A stretch of DNA of 64,000 bases from Tritrichomonas musculus (Eukaryota > Parabasalia > Tritrichomonadida > Tritrichomonadidae): contig JAPFFF010000014.1 of NCBI GenBank assembly GCA_039105265.1, forward strand, positions 1,860,001-1,924,000. Reading direction: 5' to 3'. Below the pieces are notes generated by a model. It did not search any database. It saw only the letters and a program-made list of their open reading frames with translations, and had not been told where the DNA came from. Shown here in pieces: positions 50,613 through 61,664 of the stretch (positions are counted from its first letter, which is position 1; each line of letters starts with the position of its first letter). A program made the position numbers and the translations under genes.

Positions 50613-51849
50613 TTGGATTATTAAATTGGATGTTTCTTAAACGGTCGCCAGATTAGATAATTCAGAATTAAAATCTTCAGAAAAATTCATATCTTTGATT
50701 AGTATTATAATAATTCATCTAAATTCATCAATGTTTTCATAAAATTTAAAATAATCATTTTTTTAATCTCGACATTCAAGTTCATTTAACCAAGAAAAAT
50801 AAAAGCATTATTATATATTTATATTTTCCTATGTGTATGTGACTTAAATATTCTAATGGATGGAAATGAACTATAAAAGTTCTTACTTTGGATTGAATAA
50901 TTTGCATGTTTCAAACAAATATAAGTATAATATCATTATATATAACTTCAAAATATGATGTTTATGATATCCACAAGTTATATATAATAGTAAAATAGAT
51001 TTTGAAAAAATCCATGTATTTATTTTAAAAAAAAGATAATCTGTTTTTTAAAATAATCTAGTTTTTTATAAAGTATTCAAATTAGCAATTACTACTAAGA
51101 AATGGTATATATTCTTTTTTAAGCCAAAATTTTATAATTGATTTCTACATTTTATAAAGTTTTGACTCCATTTTTGAATAGAACATCTACACTTGAGCAT
51201 AAATGTTTAATAAATCAAATAATTATAAATATCTTATTTACACAATAGAAAGTAATAATGTTACTAATTAAAGAAAAATTTTATTCAATTTTGTTAAAAA
51301 AAAATTGAATATATAGATATAAAAAAATTTATTCTTTATGGAACATTTCATTAATAGCATGACACATTTCATTAAAGGTATGAAAAATATTTGATATTTT
51401 TTATGCATTATTTTTTCAATACAATATAACGTGTAAAATAAAATATTGATTTAACATAATTTGAGAGGATTACATTAAACAATTTTATAAAGTATTCGTT
51501 TTACTTGCAAATTCTAAAGCAAAACAATGAATATTAAATATTTGTGAATTAATCTTATTTGAAAATTTCAAATAGACCGATGAAAAAGGAAGTGAGATAG
51601 AAGTAACAAAATCAATAAGAACATCATCAGAAATTTTGTGAAATCTATTGGTATTCAATTGATTGAACTCTCTGAAATTCAATTCTTTTACCTCTCCATT
51701 CAATATATTCAATAATTAAAACCAAAATACATTCAAAAAAATAATAAACGGTAAAAAAAAATAAAATATAAATCTATCTTTATTTCTAATAATAATCTAA
51801 ATATATACATTTTAAAACATATATAATAGTCTATCCGTTTCTATAAAAG
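50613..51849. other. AT-rich intergenic stretch (1.2 kb)
   Basis: No convincing gene. A 75-codon open stretch on the minus strand (51485-51712) has a protein-like composition but no recognisable domain; I leave it uncalled. A short palindromic TATATAACTT/AAGTTATATA pair is near 50938-50990. Confidence 0.4.
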
Positions 51850-52416
51850 TTACCATAAAATAGGTAAAGCTTCTTCTGAAGGTGCTTCTGGTGAATCAGC
51901 AATAATTAATGGATTTGAGCAAATTGGGCTTACGCTAGATCTGTTGTTTTCAAAAGGCATTTTCATTTTCATATATACCTTTGGTTTATCTTCCATTTTA
52001 ATTAAGTGTATATCTCTAAGGCGAGCAGCTTCATTTGCTGTATGAGGATGAAGCATCCACTTCATGCTTTCATTGAAACTTTCATTGTCGCGCGTTAAAT
52101 TTATCCATTGTGTGGTCTTAAATTCATTTTCGAGATCATCTTTTGGAAGAGCTATAATTGAATCACCATCACTAATTCCATAATATGAAAAAGTTTTCGA
52201 TTCAATAAGTTGCATTCCATTGTATATGAACTTTTTTGGCTTTTCAGGCCACAAAATCTGAAGAGCATTAACAAGGCCTGATAAACGAGCTGATATAACT
52301 CTAACAGGTTGATGTGGAGAACATATCATTAATTCTGCACGTCTTTCTGAAGGAGGTTGTTGGATAATTTGTAGCTGTCTTTGTTCCGAAATGTTCTCTG
52401 TTGATGTTAAAGACAT
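51850..52416 (-). CDS. Ubiquitin-like-fold protein (188 aa)
   Basis: Residues about 28-95 read like a ubiquitin-like beta-grasp: a first strand pair (AELMICSPHQPVRVISARLS), a helix (GLVNALQILWP), then FIYNGMQLIESKTFSYYGISDGDSIIAL, which matches the ubiquitin pattern of FxGxxLxxxxTLxxYxIxxxxxI. There is no C-terminal Gly-Gly after the fold, so it is not a conjugated modifier of the usual type. The C-terminal 90 residues are unrelated and unknown. Two TCATTT initiator-like motifs lie 11-16 nt before the ATG (52424-52434, minus). Confidence 0.6.
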   Translation of the reverse strand: MSLTSTENISEQRQLQIIQQPPSERRAELMICSPHQPVRVISARLSGLVNALQILWPEKPKKFIYNGMQLIESKTFSYYGISDGDSIIALPKDDLENEFKTTQWINLTRDNESFNESMKWMLHPHTANEAARLRDIHLIKMEDKPKVYMKMKMPFENNRSSVSPICSNPLIIADSPEAPSEEALPILW

Positions 52417-52423
52417 GTAGTAG

Positions 52424-52434
52424 AAATGAAATGA
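52424..52434 (-). promoter_or_regulatory. Paired initiator-like TCATTT motifs
   Basis: Two TCATTT copies, 5 bases apart and sharing one base, lie on the minus strand 11 and 16 nt before the ATG at 52416. Confidence 0.4.
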
Positions 52435-54984
52435 GAATTTTATCTTAAAAATTGAATGGTCAATATAGTTATTGTAGAATTATATCAATTATATCTACTA
52501 GTAATTTGGAGTGAATATTAAATATTTCTATGTTATTATGATATAATTATTTTTCATATTTTGATATAATTTTAAAAAATAGATTATATTAAAAAATATT
52601 GTTTTTATATAAAGATATTTCTGAATAACATTTCAATAACAAGTAGTCGTAAATTGATCTGCTAAATTAATTTTTGAGAATATTGATTTATTATTGTTTT
52701 TATTTTTAAACCTTTAAAACACTTTAAATCTAATATTAAAGCATAAAAAAGTAATTTGCTCATTTTTTCCCTCATTATATTTTTGAATAGTAAATATAAT
52801 TATACTTTTGAAATAAATATTTTTATAGACCATATTAAGGTTGAACAAAAGCAGTATATGATATCATATTGTAATATAATAAAATATATGATGACATCAA
52901 TTTATTTACTAAATATAATGGTAAAATTAACGTAAAATATAAAAATAAATTAATTTTTCTTTTTGAATGAAAATTTTACAATTTGATAAGTTTAGAAAAA
53001 AAAATGATGTTTTGTATAAATATCATAGCAAATATGAGGAAAATGCAATTTTAAATATAAGATATATTTTTTAGTTAATTTATTAAATTGAATTAAATTT
53101 TTATGAAATATTTGAATCATAAGAAAATTGAGATCAATTCTATGAAATTATTATATACTTCAGAATATTGTGCATTTTTATAAGAAATAATTGTGAGATT
53201 GTAAGATATAAACAATTGAATAATTGTGAGAAAATAAAGATTTCTGAAAAGTAAAAATATGTAAAGTATTCAAAGTAAAAATCTATCCAAAATAAAGTCC
53301 CCAGCGTCGGAATTTTTGATTTTTTAAAATAATTCTTTTCAAAATCAAAAAATATGTCCAATTTTTCAAATTTTAACTCAGGTTGAAAAGATTAGCTGAG
53401 TGATTATTTATGAAATTATCTCTACTTTTAGCAAGATATAGAATAATTTAAATATATTATATAATGATATTATTTTTTTATGAATATTTAATATAAAAAA
53501 TTAAAATTTATTATGATATTTTTCGCAAAATTTGTATTTTTGTTGTCACTTTTTGAATACTACAAAATTGAATGAATACCTTAATAGGGTCTATTTTTAT
53601 GCTTTATATTGAAATTGTTAATTAAAAAAATATAGAGTATCTTTTTAATTGTTAGATTTATCTGATATTATAAATGTTTTATATATAATACAGTAATATA
53701 TAATAATAAATAAAATAAATAATAATATAATTCACCTTAAAACAGTCTAAAAAATCAATATATAATTGCAATTTCAACCATATTTTGTATTGACTAAAAA
53801 ATTCAATACGATGAGACCTTTCTTTTTTTCTTTTTGGCATAATTTATCAAAACTATATTAAACTGAATTTATATTTCATTCGATTAAAAAAAATTGGTGG
53901 TTAAATTTACTAACGGTCTTCTTATTTATAATTTTCAAAAGAGTTCGTAATATAATCTCTCAATTCTGAGTACATCACAAATTTTCTATTATTTTTTCTA
54001 GTTATTAATCTACAAATATTTTTAATAATATCGTTTTATTTGTATTAATTATATATTGAATAAAATAACATTTATAATACAAAAAGGAAAGAAAATTAAT
54101 ATATGCATATTTATAATCTCTATAGCCAATTTTACTCAAAACATTCTTTGTGTAATTTCCTATAACATCCATCTTTTAGTGTGAAATGAATAGATTTGAT
54201 TAATTATTCTGATTTTATTGCAATAAGTATTCAATAAATTTTTCTTTTAATATATGCTCCTTTACTATGGTGAGTTGATTTTTTTTATATCATTCAATTT
54301 TTGAAATACTAAATGTTCGCACGTTTATAGAATTTTTAATGCAATAGACCTTTATAAATTTTGAAAATATTTAAATGAAATCATATCATAAAAATATCTA
54401 AAACAGATTTTGAATGAGATAAATTTGACATTGAATTAATCAAGAATAAAAAAAAAATAGAATAATATTATTCAAGATTTTCAAAACAGATTTATATTCC
54501 ATGTAGTATTATATATGTTATAAATATCCGCTAATGTGCATCAAAATCAAGGATTTTTTGAATTAAATATTCCAACAAGAATAATATTATAATAAATTTT
54601 AAGAAATATGACTTTTAAAATAAAAAAAGTTCATATTTTAATATCAAAAAATGTTTTTCATGTACAATAAACTTATGAAGAGCATAATAAGATAATGAAG
54701 AGTATAAGTGCAACTCAAAGAGATTTTATTCTCAAAAAGTCTATTTTTCTGAAGTTTATGCAAATATGAAAAAGAGAACAGATTTCAATTCAAATTGAAT
54801 TATTCAATTCAATTTTTTGTAATCATTCAAATATAAATAAATGATTTTTTTGCTTAATATATATATTGTTGATCTATCACTGTAATCATGAAAGAAAACC
54901 TGTAAAATATCACTCTGCATTTTCACATGAAAAATTCTGATATTAACGTCAAAAATTTTATTTTTAGGGATTGTACGTTTAGAG
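52435..54984. other. AT-rich gene-poor stretch (2.6 kb)
   Basis: No gene, RNA or inverted-repeat element recognised. Mostly A/T homopolymers and TATATA-type runs. Confidence 0.5.
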
Positions 54985-54990
54985 TCATTT
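54985..54990 (+). promoter_or_regulatory. Initiator-like TCATTT before the cyclin gene
   Basis: Matches TCAYWH, with the A 15 nt before the ATG at 55002. Confidence 0.4.
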
Positions 54991-55001
54991 AATTCGAAAT
55001 C

Positions 55002-55997
55002 ATGCTTGAGACTCGTCCATCATCAATAGCACGTCGCTCTCTTCATTGCTTAAGTCAAGTGCAGTTTCGTGAACCACGTAAAGCACTTCTTGATGCAAGC
55101 TCCCGTGTTAACATGACACAAACAATGAAGCCAATGAATCATAAGAAGCATAACAATGAAAATGAAGAGCCAAAGCTTACAATCCAGAGACTTGGAGAAA
55201 AAGATGAACCACAAGACGCTTTTGACTTTGATCTTGAAGTTTATAATGAAATGAAAAAAGATGAAAATGAATATTTGGCAGATAATGATCTTTTTGATTT
55301 ACAATCAACAATAACACCAAAAATGAGGGCCACAGTAATTGATTGGCTTGTTGAAGTCCATGGAAAAATGGGATTCCACACTGATACACTTTATCTTACA
55401 GTAAATCTAATGGATAGATTCCTTTCACAGTGTGACATTGATAAAAGTACATATCAACGATATGGATGTGCAGCACTTTTAATTGCAGCAAAGAATTTAG
55501 AGTTGATTCCCCCTTCTCTAAAAGATCTTGTAAGATACGCTGATGATTCATTTACAGCACACCTTCTTAGCCGATCAGAATCGCACATTTTGAATTCATT
55601 GGATTTCAAGGTTAATCCATTTTTATCCTCAACATTTCTAAAGAGGTATTTGAGATTATTACAGCCAGATTTTCACCTTTCGATGTTAGGCCATTATATA
55701 CTAGAAACAACAATTATTGACCAATCTTTCATTGGAGATACTCCATCAAAAGTTGCTGCTGCTGCTTGCTGTCTTGCCGTGACGTTGTATCGCGGCGAAG
55801 GACAATGGAACAAACAAATTGAAGTCGATACAGGTTATCAACTTTCAGATTTAACAGATATGGTTCAAAAGTTGTTGAATTGTGTTAATACATCAGCAAC
55901 ATGTAGGTTTTCTGCAGTTCGAAGGAAATATTCTGGAAAAGAAATGGATAGAATCAGTTCAACTAAGTTCCCCGAATCAGTTGATGAATTGATTTAA
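55002..55997 (+). CDS. Mitotic (A/B-type) cyclin
   Basis: The product is 331 aa. Cyclins of this class activate CDK1 for entry into mitosis. The first cyclin fold carries the hallmark RATVIDWLVEVH (about residues 107-118), then LYLTVNLMDRFLS and the YGCAALLIAAKN block. The second fold begins near LDFKVNPFLSSTFLKRYLRL. The N-terminus has destruction-box-like motifs (RRSLHCLSQ and RKALLDASSRVN), which would allow anaphase-promoting-complex turnover. B-type is the likelier class. The stop is followed by A, giving a TAAA signal. Confidence 0.88.
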   Translation: MLETRPSSIARRSLHCLSQVQFREPRKALLDASSRVNMTQTMKPMNHKKHNNENEEPKLTIQRLGEKDEPQDAFDFDLEVYNEMKKDENEYLADNDLFDLQSTITPKMRATVIDWLVEVHGKMGFHTDTLYLTVNLMDRFLSQCDIDKSTYQRYGCAALLIAAKNLELIPPSLKDLVRYADDSFTAHLLSRSESHILNSLDFKVNPFLSSTFLKRYLRLLQPDFHLSMLGHYILETTIIDQSFIGDTPSKVAAAACCLAVTLYRGEGQWNKQIEVDTGYQLSDLTDMVQKLLNCVNTSATCRFSAVRRKYSGKEMDRISSTKFPESVDELI

Positions 55998-56523
55998 AGA
56001 GGCCGAAATAATTTATTTTATAATGCAAAAAACTTATTTTATCTTTTTTATAAACATCATCTTTATGAGAACTATGTTGTTTTTTCCTTATTTTTTTTTG
56101 TAAATTTCATAGATTGAATATAAAACTCTGAGTTCAAAAATGAATAACGAGTTAAAACTTATTAGATCATGTTGACATGATCATAACGATCTAATAATAA
56201 GTTTTAAATTGTGAATAAATCAAATTTTTGGGTGACTTTTGCACAAGATGCTTATTATTTGTTGAAATTTGATTGACAATATTGAGATAGTTTGTTTTGT
56301 TTTGAATTTGTTTTGTTTTGTCTAATCAATCAATTTTTTTTCTTTTTTAGTTTCAAATGAGTTTTATGATTCAATATTGCAAAGCAGCGTCAAATTATCA
56401 ATTTAGACGTATTTAAAAAGCGAGCATAAGAAAGAAGAAGTCATCATTAATGATTTTGAATTTTCATTTTGACTTGAATTTCACCTTACAAATTGACATT
56501 TAAAATTTTTTACTTAATCAAAA
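55998..56523. other. Intergenic stretch with a large foldback
   Basis: No gene. It holds a 56-bp foldback (56152-56207) and a TTTTG microsatellite at about 56290-56320. Confidence 0.5.
56152..56207. repeat. 56-bp foldback downstream of the cyclin gene
   Basis: TTAAAACTTATTAGATC (56152-56168) pairs with GATCTAATAATAAGTTTTAA (56188-56207) with a 3-nt bulge. An inner palindrome GATCATG-TTGA-CATGATC (56165-56182) competes for the tip. Confidence 0.6.
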
Positions 56524-56835
56524 ATGTGTTTTTACTTTTCGGATGAGCAAGACGAAGGCTCGATTAAAACATTTGTTTACCACCAAGACACTAAAAATTT
56601 GCATCCAGGAACGCTCTCTCCTCTTCCTACTCAATTCTTCGAGCCCAAACAAATTCATCAGCAATTTATTTATAATAAATATACGTATGAAATATCGCTT
56701 CTAGAATCAGTATCAAAAGAAGTAGAAGTTAAAGAAAAAGAAAAAAATTCACTACTTCAAAGAATCGAAGATATTCAAAAAAAAGTGGGCTCAGAAATTA
56801 AAGATGTCGATAAACTCTTTGCAAATGTTGAATAA
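56524..56835 (+). CDS. Short coiled-coil protein (103 aa)
   Basis: I do not recognise it. The N-terminal half is mixed and the C-terminal half is a clear coiled coil (residues about 55-100, rich in Glu and Lys with Leu/Ile/Val at heptad places). The stop gives TAAATT, a likely 3' signal. It could be a small subunit of a cytoskeletal or kinetochore complex, but nothing shows which. Confidence 0.55.
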   Translation: MCFYFSDEQDEGSIKTFVYHQDTKNLHPGTLSPLPTQFFEPKQIHQQFIYNKYTYEISLLESVSKEVEVKEKEKNSLLQRIEDIQKKVGSEIKDVDKLFANVE

Positions 56836-57118
56836 ATTTTGTCATGTTATAAATAAACGAAATCTTTCTTTCACAATTCAATTTTAAATTAAAAATAATG
56901 TATTAGTATTTCGTTTTATATGGTGCAATTAGGGCATTTTACCATTAAGGTTAATGTTGTCTCTTTTATGATTTAAATTCTTAGTAGGGATTCAAGATTG
57001 GTCATTTTTTAAAAATACCTAATGAATTTAAATTCAATATAATATTCAATTTTTTATAAACTATTCAAACTAAAATCTTGATTCTTAAAAAAATTTCTTC
57101 GACCACAGAATCAACCGT
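56836..57118. other. AT-rich intergenic stretch
   Basis: No gene seen; upstream region of NOG1. Confidence 0.45.
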
Positions 57119-57133
57119 TCACTAAAATCATTC
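57119..57133 (+). promoter_or_regulatory. Two initiator-like motifs before NOG1
   Basis: TCACTA (57119-57124) and TCATTC (57128-57133) both match TCAYWH, 18 and 9 nt from the ATG at 57139. Confidence 0.4.
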
Positions 57134-57138
57134 TTAGC

Positions 57139-58926
57139 ATGGCTTTGATATTTAATAACATTCAACCAATTCCAAAAACAGCACAAGAACTTATTGATAT
57201 TGTTCTTAGTGCTACAAACAGGAAAACTGCTACTATTATTCACCCTGGTTTTAAAATCTCACGTATCAGAGACTTTTATATGACCAAGGTTAAGTATGCA
57301 CAAACTGAATTTCATGATCGTCTTACAACAATTCTTGATGAGTTTCCAAAACTTGATTCGATTCATCCATTTTGGGCATCTTTAATTAATGTTATTTACG
57401 ATCGTGACCACTATAAACTCGCTCTTGGTCAAATTTATGGCGCTCGTCAATTGGTTGACAATGTTGGTCGTGATTATATAAAATATTTGAAATATGGTGA
57501 TTCAGCATTTCGATGCAAGCAACTGAAAAAAGCAGCCCTTGGACGTATGTGCACTGCATGCCGCCGTTTGTCACCATCTCTTCAGTATTTAGAAGAAGTT
57601 CGTCAACATTTGCAAAGACTTCCTGCTATTGATCCTGCCAAGCCAACAATTATTCTTTCAGGTGCACCTTCAACCGGAAAATCATCATTCATGAATTTGA
57701 TAACTCGTGCAAATGTAGAAGTTGCTGCATTCCCATTCACAACAAAGTCATTATATTTAGGTCATACAGATTGGGCCTATTTGCCATGGCAAGTCATTGA
57801 TACACCAGGTCTTCTTGATAGACCACTTGAAGAAAGAAATACCATTGAAATGACTGCAGTTATGGCTATGGTTCACTTAAGAGCTGCTATTGTATTTATG
57901 TTAGATATCTCAGGTACATGTGGGTATACTATCGAGCAACAAGTTAACTTATTCCATTCATTGAACGAAATATTTTCAAACAGGCCAGTAACTATAGTTC
58001 TCACAAAGACAGATATTATTGATCCTAACAGCATTGATCCAGAAGACAAAGCCAGAATAGATTCATTGAATGCACCTAATGTAGAATTTCGCTCAATGAG
58101 TGCCATAACGGGACAAGGTGTTGAAGAAGTTAAGGAAAGTGTTTGTGAGCGCCTTCGTAGCATGAGAAACGAAGCCAAACGCACTTCAAACCGAATTGGT
58201 CAAGTAGAATCTCAACTTCATATTGCCAAGCCTCCAGTTGAACTTGAATCCAATATACCAAGCTCAGTTTATAGCCCAATGGGTCTTGGACGTCCAACTT
58301 CAAAAGAATTAGAAGAAGAAGCTGGTGGAGCTGGCTGTTTTGTCCCTGATACAAACAACGAAAAAATTCTCGCAAATGATGAGTGGAAGTATGATGTAAT
58401 CCCAGAAATTATTGGTCCACGAAATGTCGCTGACTTCATAGATCCAAACATCAATGCAAACTTAATGGCACTTCTTGAAGAAGAAAAGGTTAGATATTCT
58501 CAATTCCAACAAGAAAAGCAAGCCTTCGAAGAGAATAAATGGGCAGTTAGCGATGAACAAGAAGAAATGGCAAGATTGATTAGAGAAAGACGAACAATAA
58601 TCAAAAACAGAGCTATGGTACATCGAACTGGACGAATTGGCATTCCAGAAAAGCTCAAAAAGAGGACAGTCGAAGATGTCAAAAATAAAATGGAAGAATA
58701 CCTTGCCGAGAGAGGAATTGATGGTGAAGCAAGAGAAAAAGCTATTGCTAAAGTCCTCGAAGAAAAACCAAAGCGTGTTCAAAGAGTTATAGAAAAAGAA
58801 AGCAGAAGTAAAGGAGTCAAAAGGAGAGGTGAAGGAACAAGGTTCGACTTTTATGTTCACCATTTCGTTGAAGAACCAAAGCATATGTTTTCAGGTAAAT
58901 CCGGCTTTAAACGTGACTTTAAATGA
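57139..58926 (+). CDS. NOG1: NOG1 (GTPBP4) nucleolar GTPase
   Basis: The product is 595 aa (human about 634). NOG1 is an OBG-family GTPase needed for 60S ribosomal subunit assembly in nucleolus and nucleoplasm. It opens with the N-terminal helical domain typical of the family (FNNIQPIPKTAQELIDIVLSATNRKT in part). The GTPase domain has G1 GAPSTGKSS (residues 175-183), then FPFTTKSLYLGH, G3 in VIDTPGLLDRPLEERN, and G4 TKTD. The usual family G1 has NVGKSS, so Ser-Thr before GKSS is a variant. A charged C-terminal tail of about 200 residues follows, ending in basic motifs for rRNA contact. Confidence 0.93.
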   Translation: MALIFNNIQPIPKTAQELIDIVLSATNRKTATIIHPGFKISRIRDFYMTKVKYAQTEFHDRLTTILDEFPKLDSIHPFWASLINVIYDRDHYKLALGQIYGARQLVDNVGRDYIKYLKYGDSAFRCKQLKKAALGRMCTACRRLSPSLQYLEEVRQHLQRLPAIDPAKPTIILSGAPSTGKSSFMNLITRANVEVAAFPFTTKSLYLGHTDWAYLPWQVIDTPGLLDRPLEERNTIEMTAVMAMVHLRAAIVFMLDISGTCGYTIEQQVNLFHSLNEIFSNRPVTIVLTKTDIIDPNSIDPEDKARIDSLNAPNVEFRSMSAITGQGVEEVKESVCERLRSMRNEAKRTSNRIGQVESQLHIAKPPVELESNIPSSVYSPMGLGRPTSKELEEEAGGAGCFVPDTNNEKILANDEWKYDVIPEIIGPRNVADFIDPNINANLMALLEEEKVRYSQFQQEKQAFEENKWAVSDEQEEMARLIRERRTIIKNRAMVHRTGRIGIPEKLKKRTVEDVKNKMEEYLAERGIDGEAREKAIAKVLEEKPKRVQRVIEKESRSKGVKRRGEGTRFDFYVHHFVEEPKHMFSGKSGFKRDFK

Positions 58927-59204
58927 TTATTATTGTTGTGCTAAATATGAAAATAAACATTATATATTTCTAAAAATATTATATTTAATTTTTCTCATAT
59001 CTTTTAAAACAATTGATATTATAAAATATATGTTAAACTCCTCTCTTTATTACCATATTTGGACAAATCTTCCATTTTCTATTAAATGACGTCAAAAAAA
59101 AGATCAAAATCTGTTTAAATTTCGAAAAATCATGTGTTAACTTTTTCAATAGAATAATTTCCTCAATTTTCAAAAATTGATAATATTCTAAACGGATCTA
59201 AAAT
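58927..59204. other. Short intergenic stretch
   Basis: No gene seen between NOG1 and the coiled-coil gene. An incidental open frame across the NOG1 3' end is a shadow. Confidence 0.45.
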
Positions 59205-61664
59205 ATGGAAGAAGAGAATTCATTATCAACACCATTTGATCAATTCGATAATCAAATCAGCTTTCAATCAAATAAATATAGCACGCAGTCAATAGATCCA
59301 ACTAATAAATACAATATATCTTTGAAAAACCAAATAAAGCAGCTTCAAAAAGAAAAGCAAGATCTTCAACTTCAGCTCAACAAATACAAGGAAGATAATC
59401 AAAAATTAAGGCAAGATTTAGATAGGACTTCAAAAGAAAATGTTTTGCTTCGAAATCAGGCTGTTGATCTTGCCCGAAAGGCAACAGCAGCTGATCTCGC
59501 CTACAATAATCAAAGTGAGGTAGAGCTGGGTAGTCGTCTTCAAGATCCACAAGAACAAATATCTGAGTTAAAAGAAATCATTCAATCACTTCAAAAGCAA
59601 AAAAACAAGCTAAGCAAAAAAAATCAATCTCAACAGCAATTAATCGATAATATGAAAAATGAATGTGAAGAATTAAAAAGAGAAAAAAGTAAGTTAGCTC
59701 TTTCAAACCAATCGAATTTAGATGACATTGAGCAATTTAAAGTTGAATTAGATGCATGCAAATCATCTTGCTATGAATACGAATCTAAATTAAAATCCTT
59801 GAATATTCTAAATAAAAAGAGCACAATGAGTCTTGATTTGCTTCAGAAAACTTATGAAAAGCAATTAAAAGAAATTGAAAGTTATAATAATGAAAGGCAA
59901 AACTTTAATGAACTGCTTAAAAAATTAAGTTACTTACTTACTACAACAACAACCAAGTATGAAGACCTAATTCAAGAAGTAGAAGAACTTAAAAAATCGC
60001 ATGGAAAGCAATTACTATTTCATGACCTCACAGATATAACAAGTATTGTAATACCATTCAAAGGTGAAATTGGCAATCGTTGTTCTAGTATTTTGAAACT
60101 TGAACAATATGAGCCTTTCCAACGAATTCAATTGATAATCAATGAAGTTAACAAAGAAATTACTCAGTTCCAAGAAAAAGAAGAAAATTATTCGCAGCAA
60201 ATTAAGCTTTTGAAAGAAGAACAATTATCTACAAATCAAAGAAAAGACTTATTGGATTCACTCTTGAAAGGACTGAAAGGACTTGCTGATACAGAAAAGC
60301 AATTTGACTCATCTGCATTTTGTGAAGAAGATAGAGCCTTTATGAATTTTGTTGCATTACATGTGAATGATTTCCAAGAATTAACTCGACCAGAAAATAA
60401 TGTTTTTCCAAATGACACATTCTTGGCAGCATCAAATGAAAATCGAAAGAAAATATTAGAAAATCTCAAAACCACTGATCGTTCAGCTTTGGACTTAATT
60501 AATTCACTATTTTTATTCAATACACAGCTTGTTGAGCAAAATAGAAAAATGTATACAAATCTCATTAGAAAGAAAGAATTAACTAAATTAGCACGAAAAG
60601 TTGGTGCTGAAAATTACAATGAAATTTGTCCAAAAGTTGATGAACTTTTACATCAACTTCAAGATCTTCAAAAATATAAACAGATGAATCAAGATATACC
60701 TGTTCAAATTCCTCTCAATGCTGATAGTGACGAAATCAATGAAAAAATACATCAGCTCCAAGAGATTATCGCTAACCTTAAAAATGATAATCAAGCGCTC
60801 CGAAATGCTGCGCGTGAGAATGTTATTCAAAATAGATCTATTCCACTTGATGAAATAGGTAAAATGAATTCTCAAAAGCAAAATTTACTGAATGAAAATA
60901 ACAATCTTCAAAATCAAATAAGAGATAAAGATGAAGAGCTTGAACAATTGAAAGAGCAGCTTAAAGAAAATGAAGAAACAATTTTGAATTTGACATTTCA
61001 GATCAATCAACTCTCAAACAGCAGATCATCTCTTGATTCAAGAATTAAAGATTACTTAAAGAAAATAGCCTCTCTTGAAGAAAAAATTTTAGAAATACAA
61101 AAGAAAGCTAAAAAGAAAATAAAGACGTTAAATCGAGAGCATGAAGATGAAAAAACCAAGCTCAGCAATTCATATGAAGAAGCAAAACTTTTATATGAAC
61201 AATCGATGAAATCAATGAAAGAAAAAATGAATCAAATGCGAGAATTATCGAGGCAAATTTCAGCCAATCAAGCTAAAGGGGAACAAAGAAATCAGCAACT
61301 TGAAGAAGAAAATCTAACTCTTCAAACTAAAATACAAGAGTTAACAAATCAATTATCTGAATTATCTGATCAAGTGAGATCAGAAAAGCAAAGAGCTGAA
61401 GAAAGAGCTACTGCTAAAATAATTTCGATTGAAAATCAACTTCAAGACGAATTTAGCGCATTGAAAGCCAAAATTGTGGCACAAGACCATAGATTGAGAA
61501 GTATGTTTGTTAACTCAATTGGATCAAGGTATGGAATTAATGATCCCAACATATCGTTCGAAAACTTTGATCTCTTAATTGAAAAAGTACAGAAAGATCT
61601 AAAGAAACTACAAATCTTCCAGAACAATAGTACAGCACCTGAACAGATTGCATTTGATAGCTGA
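59205..61664 (+). CDS. Long coiled-coil protein (819 aa)
   Basis: It is nearly all coiled coil. Residues about 40-110, 115-245, 315-350 and 510-760 show long heptad patterns rich in Gln, Lys, Glu and Leu. A less regular section (about 355-500) includes a possible folded part (LADTEKQFDSSAFCEEDRAF, then FVALHVNDFQELTRP). No motor, membrane or zinc motif is present. Trichomonads have many such proteins in the cytoskeleton, Golgi (golgins) and centrosome-like bodies. The specific role is not visible. The start ATG at 59205 has no clear initiator. Confidence 0.75.
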   Translation: MEEENSLSTPFDQFDNQISFQSNKYSTQSIDPTNKYNISLKNQIKQLQKEKQDLQLQLNKYKEDNQKLRQDLDRTSKENVLLRNQAVDLARKATAADLAYNNQSEVELGSRLQDPQEQISELKEIIQSLQKQKNKLSKKNQSQQQLIDNMKNECEELKREKSKLALSNQSNLDDIEQFKVELDACKSSCYEYESKLKSLNILNKKSTMSLDLLQKTYEKQLKEIESYNNERQNFNELLKKLSYLLTTTTTKYEDLIQEVEELKKSHGKQLLFHDLTDITSIVIPFKGEIGNRCSSILKLEQYEPFQRIQLIINEVNKEITQFQEKEENYSQQIKLLKEEQLSTNQRKDLLDSLLKGLKGLADTEKQFDSSAFCEEDRAFMNFVALHVNDFQELTRPENNVFPNDTFLAASNENRKKILENLKTTDRSALDLINSLFLFNTQLVEQNRKMYTNLIRKKELTKLARKVGAENYNEICPKVDELLHQLQDLQKYKQMNQDIPVQIPLNADSDEINEKIHQLQEIIANLKNDNQALRNAARENVIQNRSIPLDEIGKMNSQKQNLLNENNNLQNQIRDKDEELEQLKEQLKENEETILNLTFQINQLSNSRSSLDSRIKDYLKKIASLEEKILEIQKKAKKKIKTLNREHEDEKTKLSNSYEEAKLLYEQSMKSMKEKMNQMRELSRQISANQAKGEQRNQQLEEENLTLQTKIQELTNQLSELSDQVRSEKQRAEERATAKIISIENQLQDEFSALKAKIVAQDHRLRSMFVNSIGSRYGINDPNISFENFDLLIEKVQKDLKKLQIFQNNSTAPEQIAFDS

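Noticed and set aside
51485-51712. 75-codon open frame on the minus strand
   Set aside because: It has no domain, no initiator-like motif that I can place with confidence, and no relative I recognise; left uncalled.
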